Shown here: in pieces, positions 36,109 to 48,731 of the stretch
Numbering within the stretch: position 1 is the stretch's first letter
Layout of the letters: each line of letters starts with the position of its first letter
Assembly (NCBI RefSeq): GCF_963678635.1
Contig: NC_087064.1
Span: 5,118,411-5,182,410, forward strand
Length of the DNA: 64,000 nucleotides
DNA from: Symsagittifera roscoffensis
Taxonomy: Eukaryota > Xenacoelomorpha > Acoela > Convolutidae
Direction of reading: 5' to 3'
Program-made: the position numbers and the translations under genes
The notes under the pieces: generated by a model
What the model saw: the letters and a program-made list of their open reading frames with translations, nothing else
What the model was told of the DNA's origin: nothing
Databases searched by the model: none

Positions 36109-36527
36109 AACAAGGCTGCTCGCATAGCAGGGTAAAGCCCTAAATTTTTTGAATTTCCCTTAACAGTCTCGACTTGTTTTTGGTTTAAAAAAAAACTGTT
36201 GAAAACTATAATTTTTGGCGATTTTATACAACAGTCAGATTAAAAATTGGAGTCTCAAAAATCTATTAAAATCAATTGATTGCCCCAATTCATTGTGAAA
36301 CGATTTTGAAATGCGGCTCGATTTTCCACCCATAATGAATTCTTTCAGCGTTTATCTTTCTAAGAATCATTGGAGACAAAATATAAGCTACCTTTGAAAT
36401 CAAGATGTCAATACTTTCAATGGGTACAATTTCTTAGTTAAAATCTATAATTTCGATCGTTGAAGCTTTTCTGAATAAAAAATCTACCAAAGCATAAATA
36501 TTTCGCACTTATTTCAGAAGTCGGAAC
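36109..36527 (-). mobile_element. Helentron-like copy, subfamily B
   Basis: CAAGGCTGCTCGCATAGCAGG with partial hairpin (CAGGGT/GCCCTA), CATAAATATTTCGC and CAGAAGTCGGAAC at the opposite tip. Confidence 0.7.
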
Positions 36528-36628
36528 AGTAAACCATGCGAGCAGTGAACAAGTTTTGAGCATGAGTGTTTTGAGCATCACTCTTAGATTATTTATCATT
36601 CTGTCTTCGTAGTAATTGGCTCTATTTG

Positions 36629-37195
36629 GTCCAACTTATACTTTCAAAGGAAGGATGAAATATTTTTGCTTGATGTGGTTTGTTTTCTTCAGAAAATTGT
36701 CAATTTTTCATTATGTAATTTTCAAAGATGTTTTAATGCAATATAAAAATGTTGTCCTGAAGTTATGGCGTTTTTGAAGGTGGCAGGGTGGCTAATTTCA
36801 GACTATTAATGGGCGATTTGCTTCGTTCTACAAACGTTTAAATGGTTATTAACTCTGCCTCGGAATTCTGCGCAGTTCGATTTGAGATACGTTAATAAGA
36901 CCTTTTGATTGTTGCTAGGCACAGATAACATCAATTTGTTCATTTTGAATAGTGTGGGTTTTTTTTCGAATGAATTTCTATTTCGGTTATCGGGTTATTC
37001 GGAACTGTGACACGCCACTTTTATGAAGCACTTTTATGCGAAAGTGTTTCAGCTAATTGGGAACGATTTTCCGTAACTTTTCTTTCAATTATTTTAAAAA
37101 CTTTATCAATTTTTAATTTGTCTACAAAGAAGATGTTCTGCTTAAATGGGCAGACAGAGCATTCATTCAGGGCTTCGACCAGATACGATCAGTCG
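36629..37195 (+). mobile_element. Helentron-like copy, strongly diverged, interrupted
   Basis: GTCCAACTTATACTTTC at the start and CATTCAGGGCTTCGACCAG with ATACGATCAGTC at the end recall the family; the middle carries a segment (36969-37070) shared with 38243-38405. Confidence 0.4.
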
Positions 37196-38242
37196 GACTA
37201 TGCTTTTTGTGATTTGCAGATTTTGTTTTCAATCGCTGTGCCCAAAAACTTTACCAATCAGGCTTTACCATTCTAGTGAGTCGAATAAAAAGCGTTCCGA
37301 TTCAAGAACTTATTTGAAATCGCGCTTTCTATCTAAAAAATATTTCAGTTTCAATACTTTTCTGAAGACCGTTGCACTTGCATGGCGGGAAACTTGGTTA
37401 TTGCTCTTTCAAATGACTATTTTGAGTTAGTTTTGGCCAGCTGATCCACCAATTTAGAATTTTCAAAGTCAAAACGGCAGCCAAATATTTCTATTTGCGT
37501 TAAAAAACAGAATTCAATGAACAAACAAGAGGTATCAATCAAAAATTGAACCAAACTGGACAAAATTGGTTATAATTGTTTAGAATTCCAAGTCAAATGC
37601 CATTTTTTGGAAAAAGCTTGTTTTTAAAATTTTTTTATAGCTTTTGTTTTATTCCTTCCACAGCCAGATTTATCTAATAATCAAGATGTTCTCAAGTTTT
37701 ACGATTTTTTGGAGAGTAAAATTTACGATGCTTTAGCTACAGGTTAAGCAATCAAACCACACTTTGAGCAATTTTTTTTCCGCCAAATTGGATTAATAGT
37801 CTTTTCTTTTGGCTTCCGGTAAAAAAATAATTCACGGATATCTGATAGCAAAATAAATTTTTGTCGGCTATAAAATTAAAAAAAAAATTCCGACTATCCG
37901 TAAGTAATCAAATCACAGCAGTGTTAAATTAGCGTCTTGAGAGCCAAGAAGAAGCACGCGACAAAAAAGTTCAAAAAAACGTTTTTTTTTGCCTTTTTCG
38001 AGTATTTTCCTCTATCGCAGCAAACTTTGCCAAAAACATGAATTTAAAGAGGTTTGGTATTGCTCAATTTTATTCAATTCTATGAATTCATTTAAAAAGG
38101 TCGTTGAAAATTACAAAATTATATTGCAATTCCCCCATTACAGAATTTTTGTATTTCTAGGGTCAATGTGTTACTTGAGGGCTGGCCTTTAATGGGAAAA
38201 AATTTTCTATTGTATATTGTAAGAAAGTTTTTCTTCTAATTG
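37196..38242. other. Intronic, no gene
   Basis: AT-rich; short noise-like frames only. Confidence 0.5.
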
Positions 38243-38405
38243 GGAATGAATTTCTATTTCGATTATCCGGGTATTCGGAACTGTGATACGCCTTTTTTAT
38301 GAAGCACCTTTATGCGAGTTTTTCAGCTAATTGGGAATGAATTTCTTTTTTGACTATCCGGGTATTCGGCACCGTGACACGCCAATTTCAAAAAGCACCT
38401 TTATT
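38243..38405. repeat. ~90-bp tandem repeat, two units, with a relative at 36969
   Basis: GGGAATGAATTTCTATTTCG with TATCCGGGTATTCGG and GTGATACGCC starts two consecutive units. The same sequence lies at 36969-37070 (GAATGAATTTCTATTTCGG, TATTCGGAACTGTGACACGC). Confidence 0.8.
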
Positions 38406-38580
38406 TTAAGTTTGTCAACTTATAAAACGCCCTAATGTAAACCATTTTGCTTATCAAAGAAAACAAGATTGAAATAAGTTCTACTTCTACTCTAACTTTC
38501 CATACATTCTTAGACTTTTTTTGATAAACAACATTACGAGCCACATCATTATGTGATAAAAAACATTATGTCAATTGTAA

Positions 38581-39156
38581 GCGGATTCCGCAACAGGTCA
38601 AAAACAGAATTGTTGTGACATCCGCAACATTGCTATTTTGTTGATAATCGTTGCTGTTTTGGATTCCACGGACAAATAGCTATAACACTGTATTGCTCAT
38701 AATTGCTCCAAAAACAGGCAACTTTGTAAAATCCTCAACAAAAATTGTGGAATCCGCAACAAATTTTGTGGAATCTGCAACAAAATTTGCGGAATGCGTA
38801 GCAGTTTGTGCAATCCATAAACAAATAATACCATGTGTTTAGTAAAATTAAGCTATCGCCGAATCCGCCACTGTAAGTGGAATCCGCAAAATATAAGCGG
38901 AATGAGCATTTGTTAGCGGATTCCGCAAATTGTAAACGGAATCCGCAAATTAATAGCGGAATCGTCATAAATTTTTAGAATCCACTTTTGCGGAATCTGT
39001 AACCTAAAATCGTTCGTTGCGGAATCCGCAACAAAACTTGTGTGCCGACAAAATTTACGTTACAGGAATTTGTACACGGAATCCTCGGAAATTTGTCAGT
39101 GGAATCCTTTTATGTTTTAGATCATCTTTAAAGACTTGTCTCTGGAATCCAGGAAA
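38581..39156. repeat. GGAATCCGC array
   Basis: GCGGATTCCGC-type near-palindromes (GCGGAATCCGCAAC, TGTGGAATCCGCAACAAA, AGCGGAATGAGC) recur at irregular spacing, roughly 20-30 bp, over ~575 bp. Units are too irregular and too degenerate for CRISPR. No gene. Confidence 0.78.
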
Positions 39157-41117
39157 TTACAGACACAAAAATGTGCGCCTATCCAGTGCACTGTTTGGTC
39201 TCGTAATTACTTTTTGTTGCTTTTTTATCGTGCCCTTTTTTCTATTTCTACACTATTTTTGTACTTAATTTTCGAGTTCTTTCCTGATAACCAATTTTTT
39301 TGCCGTGCGCCAAGAAAATAGAGGTCCATTTTGGAGACATCACTCCTGAAAAATAAGGGATTGATACAAAAGTGGTCAACTTTAATCCGATTTGGAAGCC
39401 GTTTTTGCTGATTTAACAAATCATGTTTCCTGGCGTCGGAAAGAAGAGGCCGTTTAACAATTTTGTCCATCTAGTTTTATGGAAAACTATTAACTTGGAC
39501 ATCAAATAAATTAAATAAACATGTCAAGCTCACAAACGCGTATTATCAACGCCATTCAAGTTCCACTGCTAAACCAAATTTTGGCGTCAAAATTTAATCC
39601 AATTCTTTTTGATGAATTGAAGCAAAAGATCAATCATTGTTTTAAGATTGTAAAGAGCAGATGCTTTTGATACTATTTTTATCGGAAAAAAATATTCCTT
39701 GCTTTTAATCGGGGGACAATAAAATAGCAAACATTTCATTCAATTTAATTACAAGTTCACTCGTTTAAAAGCAGTCGTATTCGTTGCTTATTATTTGCAG
39801 CTTGTGAAGTTAACTTATTGATCTTTCGGTGGAAAAAGTGCTCCATAGAAGCTGAAGTTCATATCACGATTAAGAGTTGGTTGTTAAGTAGAAATTGTAC
39901 AACGAATAAGAGTCTAGATATTTTTTCATGATACAAAATATGATGAGTTTTATATATCAAATACTTATAAATCTCAAACGATATGTTTTTTGGTTGAAGT
40001 AGGAAACGCTTCAAGCGCTTAGTGGCAATTAAGGGAAAAAGGAATCAGTTTTAACCAATTTTTGACGGGCATTGGGTTCTTCGCCACTTCAGATGGATGT
40101 CAAAAACCAGCTGTAGACAGCGTGAACAATCAAATGAACATCAAGAAAGCTTATTAGGGTCTGTGTATTGGGCCCAAGTGAACAAAAATGGACCAAGTGA
40201 ACAATCTCCCCCTTAAATAGACAGTGAACAATCCCCCCCCCCCATAATTAAATGACAAATTTAAGCACCAAGGCCTGAATGTATCATGCTCAAGTCCGGC
40301 TGATTGTCTGAAATAATTTACTTTTAACCAAATGAACTATTTTGATTAGGGAGGGGGGGTATAGTCCATTTGGTCTGTTTTTTAATGTAATTGTGACCCT
40401 ACGCCTCCTTCCACGTTTTAATTAAACTGAAAAAAAATTATTGCAAGCTGATATAAAATGCTGAAATTGAATGATTTAAAAAAATTCAAAATTCAAAAAT
40501 GGCGAAAAGTTAGAAAAATCGAATATTTTCTGGCAAAAAAATGCTGTTTTTTGTACAGGTCAAACTAAATTTTCAAAATCATTAATTTGAGAACAATACC
40601 GCAAGACAAAAAAATCAATTAAATTTTTATACTTACGGTCACATTAAAATAATTCAAATCAAATCACGAAATTCAATTTAAATGTTAGCTTAATTACGTC
40701 ATAAAGTCGTATTTTATTGCCCCCAAATGCGGAAACATTATTGTAATTTTTGCGCTAATTGAGCCCACTAGGCATTAATATGTATCTAAGCTGCGATGCC
40801 ATCGATTTCCTGAGACTCTAACTATCGTTTTATAACAATTTTAACTGCAATTTATGGCAAAAATGGTAGATATTTTGAGTTGTAAATAAACGATGCTGAT
40901 TTAGTCTGAGTTTTTGAAGCTTAGATTTTGTGTTAGGTCACGCGTCGAATGGTCAGAAAGACACAAATCTCAAATTATTAGCAAAGTCATAATCAATCTT
41001 TGACAAGATTGAGTTATCGTTTCTGCCAGTGGTAAGGCCTTAAGGCTTATTTACCAAGGCTTATTTACCTATCACCATGCCAGAACGTTCGCGACACATT
41101 TCAACGTATTTTGTTTG
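39157..41117. other. Intronic, mostly featureless
   Basis: GTGCGCCTATCCAGTGCACTG followed by TTTGGTCTC at 39175-39203 echoes 26041-26071 (CCAGTGCACAGTTTGGTCTC), a small dispersed repeat. The possible MITE at 40154 is listed separately. Confidence 0.45.
40154..40401. mobile_element. Possible MITE with G/C-run inner ends
   Basis: Left TAGGGTCTGTG, then ATGGACCAAGTGAACAATCT and CCCCC; right GGGAGGGGGGGTATAGTCCA, TTTGGTCTG, then TTGTGACCCTA. The halves are imperfect inverse complements (GACCAA-TG--AC). GTGAACAATC is also directly repeated inside. Confidence 0.35.
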
Positions 41118-41598
41118 AAGTAAGTGGCGGAATGATTGTGCTCGGGGTGTGTTTTTTTTTCGCCCGACAATATTCGACTTTTTAACTAGCCATTTTTGAC
41201 GAAATTTTTTAAAATCTTTCAAAAAGCATTGTTTACCTGAGCTCAAAATTAGAACAACATTTTATCTGTGATTATTTGTAGAGTTTTGGGGGTTTAAAAC
41301 CAATAGGGCCAAATTGGGACAAATAACGCGCGATATATTTTGCGCTACCAACGCGTAAGCAGGTATTTAATCTGTCATAAAAATTTTACCAAATTGATTG
41401 ATACAGACTATTTGTCATAACTTTGTCATGAATTCTCCGTTACTAAGAGCGAAGATTAACACTTTGAAATTAATGTGGTGTTTGGGGGTTGGTTCTCAAA
41501 CATCTCAAAATTTTAAGTAATTTTTTTTCGAAAAATTCAACCTTTTTTTCAAAGCGAACAATGCTCCATAAACATTAGAAGGCATTCGAAATTGTATT
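41118..41598 (+). mobile_element. Helentron-like copy lacking both tips
   Basis: GGCGGAATGATTGTGCTCGG, GACTTTTTAACTAGCCATTT, ATAACGCGCGATATATTTTG and CTACCAACGCGTAAGCAGG follow the consensus; the hairpin is absent. Confidence 0.72.
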
Positions 41599-44500
41599 AC
41601 TGTTTTAAATCATGAGAAAATGTTGGATAATAACTGATGGAAACTGAAACCAGTTTGAAACTAGTTATTTAAAACATATTTTCAAATACTCAAATACTTC
41701 ACTGTAAAATATTCATGACTAAGCAATCATAGTTCATGACGAAATCTTACTTCACATTTGTAAACCTGAAACCCTTGTGGTTCAGACAATTAAGAATAAA
41801 GATTTAAATCTGTTACTTTCTTCTCTCCTCTAACTTCGCAATAAATCAATATATGGCTAGATCTATTGAGACCAGAAAATATTAGAGTAAGATTAGAATT
41901 GGTATTGGACTAAGGAGTTACAAGAACCTATCCGGCCAAAAATAGATAGCGTGACGAAGATACGGTGTACCCTACCATAAAATACTCTATGGGAAGGCCA
42001 GCCTGGGCTTAACTCAAAAGCTATGTCAGGCCCTAGCCTAGATCTCTTTTTTCAAATTAAGAGTTTAAAAAATCAAAACTTCAAATTCCTCGTGCTTAAT
42101 ACCAACTTTTTGGGAAATGAGAAAACATCGTTGACGACTTCAGTTAAAGACTTCAAAATAAGTTGTGCACTAACTATTTTTGGTCTTAAGGAGCTCACCT
42201 TGAGAAAAATGATTTTTAAACTTCAAATTTTCATTTCGTATTTTCTGCATGATTTAAGCCAGATTTGTAATGTTTCTTAAGTCAGAAAAGTAGAAAGCCA
42301 GAAAAGACGGTTGATCGTAAAAAGACGGTTATTCGAAAAAAAAACCAGAAAGTTTCCAAAATGTACGCTAGGTGCTGAAAAATTATCTTAATGTTTGCCT
42401 AGCATACTCAAGTTTTTAATACAAAATTGCATGGTTTAGTATATTGTACTTTCAGTCAAAAGCGGGGAGTTTAAACAAAATTTAAAAAATCTGGATGGAT
42501 GAAATTTGCAATAACATTTTTTTGAAGGCGTTATTTAGCCAGTTTATCATAACTGCTTTCAGAGGTATTCTAGTTTTGAAAAAAAAACGTCACATAATAG
42601 CACAAAAAATTAAGCAAAAGGGTTTTTTTTTCAGTGGTATGGTATTTTTAAACAGTGTATAAAAACATCAGAGTCATCTAAAGCAGTCTTTTTTTATCTA
42701 GTTCAGGCAAACTAATTCCTTCCGTTTTAAAATCCTCCAAATCATCCAAAGTTCAGGCAAACTAATTTCTTCCGTTTTAAATTCCAGGCTAGCTATGTAT
42801 TATGTTTTACAATCCGCATTAAACTAAGATCATCTACCTATCAAATGTTGAAAAATGCTGGTTTTCATTCCATTAATTTTTTTGTTTGAGTATAGGTAGA
42901 GTTTTTTTTAACTAACACATTGTGTCATGCTGCTTGAAAGGCGCAAATTTATCAGTCTGTATTGTCGTTAGAATACGTGTGGTTGGAAGATTCTCAATAT
43001 ACCAAATGAAAAAATTCTCGAGTGTTAAAACATTTTTGTTTGTAAACTTACCCAATTTGCCAAAGTTACCTCAGATGCAAACAGTTTTGTTAAATATTGT
43101 AACTCAAAATAATGAGGTTTTTAACGCGCCTAAAATAGTTTTGTCGAAACAGTTTCGTCAATCATTAATTTACTTCTGAAAAAAATGGGATCTCTTTTCG
43201 GAGAAAACCCTCAATTGCCTAGCATACTCAAGTTTTGAAATAAAATTGAAATAAACGTTTCAATTTGTTGATCAAACCTTGTATTTTGGTAAAAACAGTT
43301 AAACCGATTCATTCAAATTGATAATAAAACTTCAAAAATCGAAGAAAAAAATGGAACTGTTGTCATTTTTATTTTCCTTTTTTAATGAAATCCTCAAATA
43401 ACAGCCTGACATTTTCATGAGAAAAAGCGATTTTTTTTCGTCTAAATGAGTTTACTAATATCATAATTTGCTCAGTTCCATCAAATATCCTGTTAAGTCT
43501 AGTAATTTTTTGTAAGAAATATATAATAATCAAAAATCATGCACATTGTGATGAAAAAATCAATTGAAGCAAATTGATAGCTGCTTTTAACAATTTTTTA
43601 TTGAAAACCGAAAGGTAGTTAAATGAGAAAACCTGGCGTACTTTTTTACCCGCCCTCTTCACTTTAAATGCATAAGTTACGCTGCGCGAACTAACCATTA
43701 TTTGTGGGGCTTTAACTTTTTCTATCATGGGGATATAAGGGCTATATTACCTCTTATAGTCGAAGTAGACAAAATTTAGTCCAGTTTAATTATAGCAGTA
43801 TAGTATCATCCATCACTGATACAACAAAAATGTATGGCAAACATAAATGTAGACTGGTACTTTTTGACTTCTGATTTAACTGTATGGGTTAAATTGCTCT
43901 ATTGGACCCTCTGCAACTATTCTAACCATAAAACAATTTGATCGGTCTTTCACAATAAACTGCAAAAGGCGGGGCATTTTAAGAGTGAATACAAAATTAT
44001 GAATATGACCGCCATAAACGATTGCTTAAGAGTTGTTTGGCTCCGCCCACAAAAAAAGTTCCCATTGTTTTTTCGACCTTTTTCAAAATATCAGCGAATC
44101 AGTTCAATTAAACTAAAATTGAAGTACGAATACCAAAAAAAACTTTTTTTGGAAAATTTTTCGAAAAATGCCAAGAAATAGCATAGATTTTTTCAAATAT
44201 TTTTCTCAAAAATTCGCTTTTTGTGCAAAAAATTTTGATTAAACAAAGTGTTCCCACTGTTTTATTTTGTAGTAATGAGTATAAAATATCTCTCAGAAGC
44301 ATTTTGGCAGAAAAGCATGGGGGAACTATGCGATCGATTTTGCCCCCCAAATGAACGAAGTGGACTAGAGTAACAACCCTTTGCAAGTAAATGGCAAGTT
44401 AAATCAGTAAGTCGACATGCAAAACGGGGATTTCTGGTTGGCTGAAAGAGATTGCTTACAACCAAGAGGGCGAGATTTGGGCGGCAAGGTTCATGAAAGA

Positions 44501-44639
44501 TTGTCCACTTGGTCCGTATTGTGTTATATTTCCATCTCAAAACGAGCTTTTTGGACAATCTAACGGATAATAATAGCAATGTGGTGATCAAAAAATTTCA
44601 AGGGAGGGTCTTGAAAAATGAACACGATATTTCAAATTT
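41599..44639. other. Intronic, no gene recognised
   Basis: CCTAGCATACTCAAGTTTT(T/G)A occurs at 42398 and 43218. A 109-codon minus-strand frame at 44262-44591 shows no motif and adjoins the SINE. Confidence 0.45.
42703..42790. repeat. ~50-bp tandem duplication
   Basis: GTTCAGGCAAACTAATT(C/T)CTTCCGTTTTAAA occurs twice in succession. Confidence 0.75.
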
Positions 44640-44880
44640 TTAACGGCGAACTATCCACGAGGAAAAAAGCTAACGTACTATTGCTTTTCGGCATTTTAAG
44701 TCGAGCCACTGTTAGGCCCGATATTAAACACTGCATGCATTTCTTTGTATCGTTTTCCGAGCTGTGAGTTGTTACCGCAACCAGAACTAACAAGCACGGA
44801 TCATGCTGGGATTCGAACCACCAACCCTTCAACTAGGAGTCATAAGAAAGGAAGACGAGGATTAGCCTTGGCGGCATATT
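44640..44880 (-). repeat. tRNA-derived SINE
   Basis: On the minus strand GCCGCCAAGGCTAATCC is followed by CCTAGTTGAAGGGTTGG and the B box GGTTCGAATCCCAGC, then a non-tRNA body (CTCGGAAAACGATACAAAG). No complete cloverleaf is apparent. Confidence 0.5.
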
Positions 44881-45459
44881 GACAGAACACGTTTCTGTTC
44901 ATTAAAAAACAACACTTAGTCCCTCTGTCGTAAAATTCCTAGATTTCAGGAGTATAATGATAAGAATTCTGCATGAAGCTTGGTTTTCTTGAGACCTATA
45001 ATTCATATTAACGCTTAAAATAGTAACTGAATGAATATTGAAAAAAAATATGTTCATATTCAAGAGGTCATTTCATCAGACGTTATCTATTTCAAATGAC
45101 TACTGAAATCCCGGTGAGAATGTTTTTCAGGGATTTTTAAAATGGATTTTTCAGGGATTTTTTAAATGGATTTTTTTAAATGCAAACATGATGAATTATT
45201 AATTGGTCTTCAATTCGGTCGGGAAAAAAAGCAAAATTTGGTAAAGCGGTCAAATAGAACGAATACGTAATTTGACATTTGCTCATTTTAAGCATAATAG
45301 CACCAAATTAATAAAGCACACAAGGCACAAAGACAAATAGGCTTTTTAGTCGGGATACAATTTTCGGCTTCTGACTTTTTTATTACAACAACTTTCTCAG
45401 TGAAACCGGCACTTCATACATAAAAGCTTTTATATTTTTAATAACGGATGTTTCTGTTT

Positions 45460-45833
45460 GTTCAAAAATGATGGAACATTTGTGATCGGAGTGGTTTTTT
45501 TCTCCAGACAAATTTTGATTTTTTAGCTGGCAATTTTGTCAAAATTTCTGATACGATCAGAAAAATATTGTTGTTTTTAGAAAATATATTTCACCTGTGA
45601 AACGCGCGACATTATTAGTGCTATCAACGTGTAAGCCGAGATTTAATCAGTCTGAGAAATCGTTCCAAAGTAGATTGAGGCGTGCTATTTGGTCTATATA
45701 ATACTTTTTTTAGCAAAACGTATCACTCTGCACTGGGGATAAATTTCATCAAATTTTTGAAGCAAACACTGTTCAATAGAGCTCAAAAGGCAGTCGGAAC
45801 ATTCACGGTTTCGCCCTTATACGAGCAGTCTTG
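45460..45833 (+). mobile_element. Helentron-like copy with internal deletion
   Basis: Starts GTTCAAAAATGATGGAAC, jumps from TTTCACCTGTGA directly to AACGCGCGACATTATTAGTG, and ends AAAGGCAGTCGGAACATTCA with the hairpin region and CGAGCAGTCTTG before TTT. Confidence 0.78.
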
Positions 45834-45887
45834 TTTAGTTTTGCATTAGCAAGACTTCTCATTGACTAAGGAAATTCAACTGTTTTT

Positions 45888-46381
45888 GTTCCGACTTTCG
45901 AAGAAAACGGAATATTTATGCTCTGTGTTTTTATTCAGTGAGTTTACGCCGATCGAAATCATAGTTTTTGACAAAAAAAACTTTACATCATTCAATATAT
46001 CGACTTCCCGAGTTCAAATGCAAAAGGTATCTTACCTCCGATTATTTTTTGTTAATTTCTGAGGGTTTGAAAATTGCCAATATGGCCATGTCGTGGACTA
46101 AATTATGCGCGCTTTGAATAATTTATTCATACTGCTGAGAGCGTAACGCGAATTGTTTATGCACGGCGACTTATCCCGCCCAACAAAATCGTTCGAAAAG
46201 TAATTGAGTCTAGCTAATCGGATCGGTCGTAATAATTTCGTACGAGTCAAAATTTTTGTTGGACTCAATATTTTGTCTAAAACTTACAGGTTTTCAATAA
46301 TTTTTTTTCTCAAACTATTCAATATGAAATGAGGGACAGTCGGAACATTCAGGGCTTTGCCTTGATATACGAGCAGTCCTG
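45888..46381 (+). mobile_element. Helentron-like copy, subfamily B, both ends present
   Basis: GTTCCGACTTTCGAAGAAAAC at the 5' tip, GACAGTCGGAACATTCAGGG near the end, hairpin CAGGGCTTTGCCTTG, then GAGCAGTCCTG before TTT. The interior carries the subfamily B GACTAAATTATGCGCGC and ACTTATCCCGCCC motifs. Confidence 0.8.
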
Positions 46382-46677
46382 TTTGATAATTAATGTTAAT
46401 TACTGGGTCAGATGACAAACAAAGTCTTATATTAGCTTTTCTTTCTCTCTCTTAAAACGACTGGGGAAAAGAAGAAACATTTCTGTTAAACATTGATTTT
46501 AAAGTAAACATTGACTTAAGAGTGATTTAAAATGTTTAACAAACAACCACATCAACCAACACTATTACCATTTCTATTTTGTCCAACCAATCCTCAAAAT
46601 ACTTAAAGAAGTCATATGGATTGTACCTGATTGGGAAGCAAAATCTCAATTTTTATTCACCATGCTCCTTTATTCAC

Positions 46678-46870
46678 TAGGCTTTTCTCGAGGGGGTTAG
46701 GGGGAGAGGTGGATTTTGAATAAAAACTCTTTCGTTAGGTCGACCAGCGGCACCGCAAGCAAATTTAAACAGACAAGTCAAAAAAGCCCCTTTTTGGGCA
46801 CCCTTTGGAAAATTTTTGACCAATAAAAATTTTTCAGCGTCAATAAACACTACACGTCAAAATGTTTATA
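46678..46870 (-). mobile_element. hAT-like MITE, partial
   Basis: CTAGGCTTTTCTCGAGGGGG, GGTGGATTTTGAATAAA and GGTCGACCAGCGGCACCGC match the inverted right half of the family; the other terminus is missing. Confidence 0.6.
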
Positions 46871-47844
46871 AAAAAGTGCAACCTAAACAGCAAGCCGTTC
46901 TTTTTTAGGTAATAATATGCGTTTGTTAAAAAATTGAACTGATATCTTCAGCCCCTCCCACCTAAAGAAAACTGTTTTCTCACATCTTTACGACTCAAAT
47001 TAGTAACTTCCAGTAAAAAAAAAACATTCCAATCGGACAAAATTTTTAAGAGTTGATCAATTTATTTCAGGTTCTTTCATAGGTTGATATGTTTTTTTTT
47101 GGTTAAAAAAAGGTAAGCATCATTATCGAACAGATAAGGTGCAAAGGTCAAGATAAACTTGATTTTAACTATTCATCCATTTTTTTTCAAATTGGGTTAG
47201 TTTATCGAAAAAAGTGTCAATCACAATTTTTCTTGAAGCCCAAATAGTTTAATTAGCTTTTAAATAAAAACTGACTTTATCAGTGCGAGTTTTTAGTTTT
47301 TTCTAAAGTGTAAGGAAGCAGAACACGTTTGTTTTTTAAAAAAATTGCTAGTTCAAAAAAAAATGAAAAATTCATTATTTTAGCCAAAGTTTCCACTATA
47401 TCCAATGTCTCGTAATAAGTGTTTATCTAGTAATAGGCATCGTCCCTTACGTAAGAACTGAATGTTTTGAAGCCACGGGCGACTTTCAAAAATTCAAACC
47501 AATCATAAAAACTTAAAATAGAATCTCTATTTGCGAATATCTCCCAGTGGGCTGGTTTTGCCTTGTTGAGGCATCAAGAATTTGACAAGGTCAAACATGA
47601 CAGCGTCAAAATTAACAATAACATAATTAGTGGATTGTGCTCAGCTGATTTTTTTGTTTGCCTTGCGACGTTGATTTTTTACAATTGATTTAATCTATTA
47701 ACAAGTGAATGTCAAATGTAAAATTTTTCTCTTGATTATAATGAAAACTCGTGTTAAGAAACATATGAACAAAAAACTGATTTCTACATCATCTGTCTAC
47801 ATTTTAACAAGAAGTAATCTTCAACCAAGAACCATATATTTCCG

Positions 47845-47900
47845 GAGGGCACAGATTTGTCGATATACAACCACTAGGGCACAGATTTGTCGCAAAAAAA
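47845..47900. repeat. 30-bp tandem duplication
   Basis: GGGCACAGATTTGTCG occurs twice, 32 bp apart. Confidence 0.6.
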
Positions 47901-48063
47901 CTGAAATAACCTATTGTTTCGATGAAGCGAAGATGAAGAAGTTCCGGAGACACTTTTAAGCTTCACTCTATTTTTTTGACAGACGGATAATAATTATCTG
48001 CGATATCTTGACCGCTATTGAAGTCGGTTCCGAGAAAAAAGTTAGGGATCTACCTAAAAATTA

Positions 48064-48079
48064 CCCCCCCCCCCCCCCC
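48064..48079. repeat. Poly-C run (16 C)
   Basis: 16 C between TTA and GCAGGGG; AATTATTAAGTA is repeated just downstream (48100 and 48120). Confidence 0.9.
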
Positions 48080-48595
48080 GCAGGGGTAGTAATGCAGTAA
48101 TTATTAAGTACGGGGGTGTAATTATTAAGTAGATTAAGTTAGTCGATGTTTCAACCAATCAGAGTACAGCTTATTAGAATTTTCAACACAAAGCTTTAAG
48201 ACTAGCTTGCTGCTTTTATTTTTATTTATAGGGGTGGCGATTCTTTCTTTGTTACCATTGGGGGGATTGTTAAGATGATCCAAAGTTGAATTTTGAGCTG
48301 AAATGCTGTAAAATAGGGATTTTTTAAATCGCAACACAAGCTTAATGCGACGCCGAGACCTGTAGAGACAATATGTGAACCAAAATTGTATGAAAATTAT
48401 ATGGACAGTTCTAGCTTAGCATCCCGTACCAAACAATTTTTTTAATTTGGCGAGAAATACTTCAGTTCTAAACTAAATATCAGGCCAGAAATTCTTTTCG
48501 AAGTGTTTAAATAAAGTAGGTGTTTTTTATCAAAAAATCCTCAATTTTCATATTATTTCTGGTAAAAAAAACTAAATCAAGGCTATTTCTGGCTA

Positions 48596-48690
48596 GGAAA
48601 AAAAAACACTCCTGGCAATGCTCGAACCCCTGCTCTACCACTGGATGGATAGTTGTGCTAAAAGCCAGCCCACGTGACCTGATTATTTTG
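48596..48690 (-). repeat. tRNA-like SINE head with oligo-T end
   Basis: Minus strand GGCTTTTAGCACAACTATCC (A-box-like), AGTGGTAGAGCAGGGGTTCG (B box), then GCCAGGAGTG and a T-run as Pol III terminator. Confidence 0.38.
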
Positions 48691-48731
48691 GACAGTTTTA
48701 GCAAAATAATACAAAGCAATACTTCTTATAA

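Larger units (their letters stand above)
46871..48595. other. Intronic, no gene
   Basis: AT-rich with the small 30-bp duplication and a poly-C run; nothing else. Confidence 0.5.

Noticed and set aside
38581-39156. CRISPR-like array
   Set aside because: Units are irregular, short and variable with no constant repeat/spacer lengths, and the DNA is eukaryotic.
44262-44591. 109-residue minus-strand frame
   Set aside because: No recognisable domain or splice context; adjoins a SINE. A coding remnant cannot be excluded.
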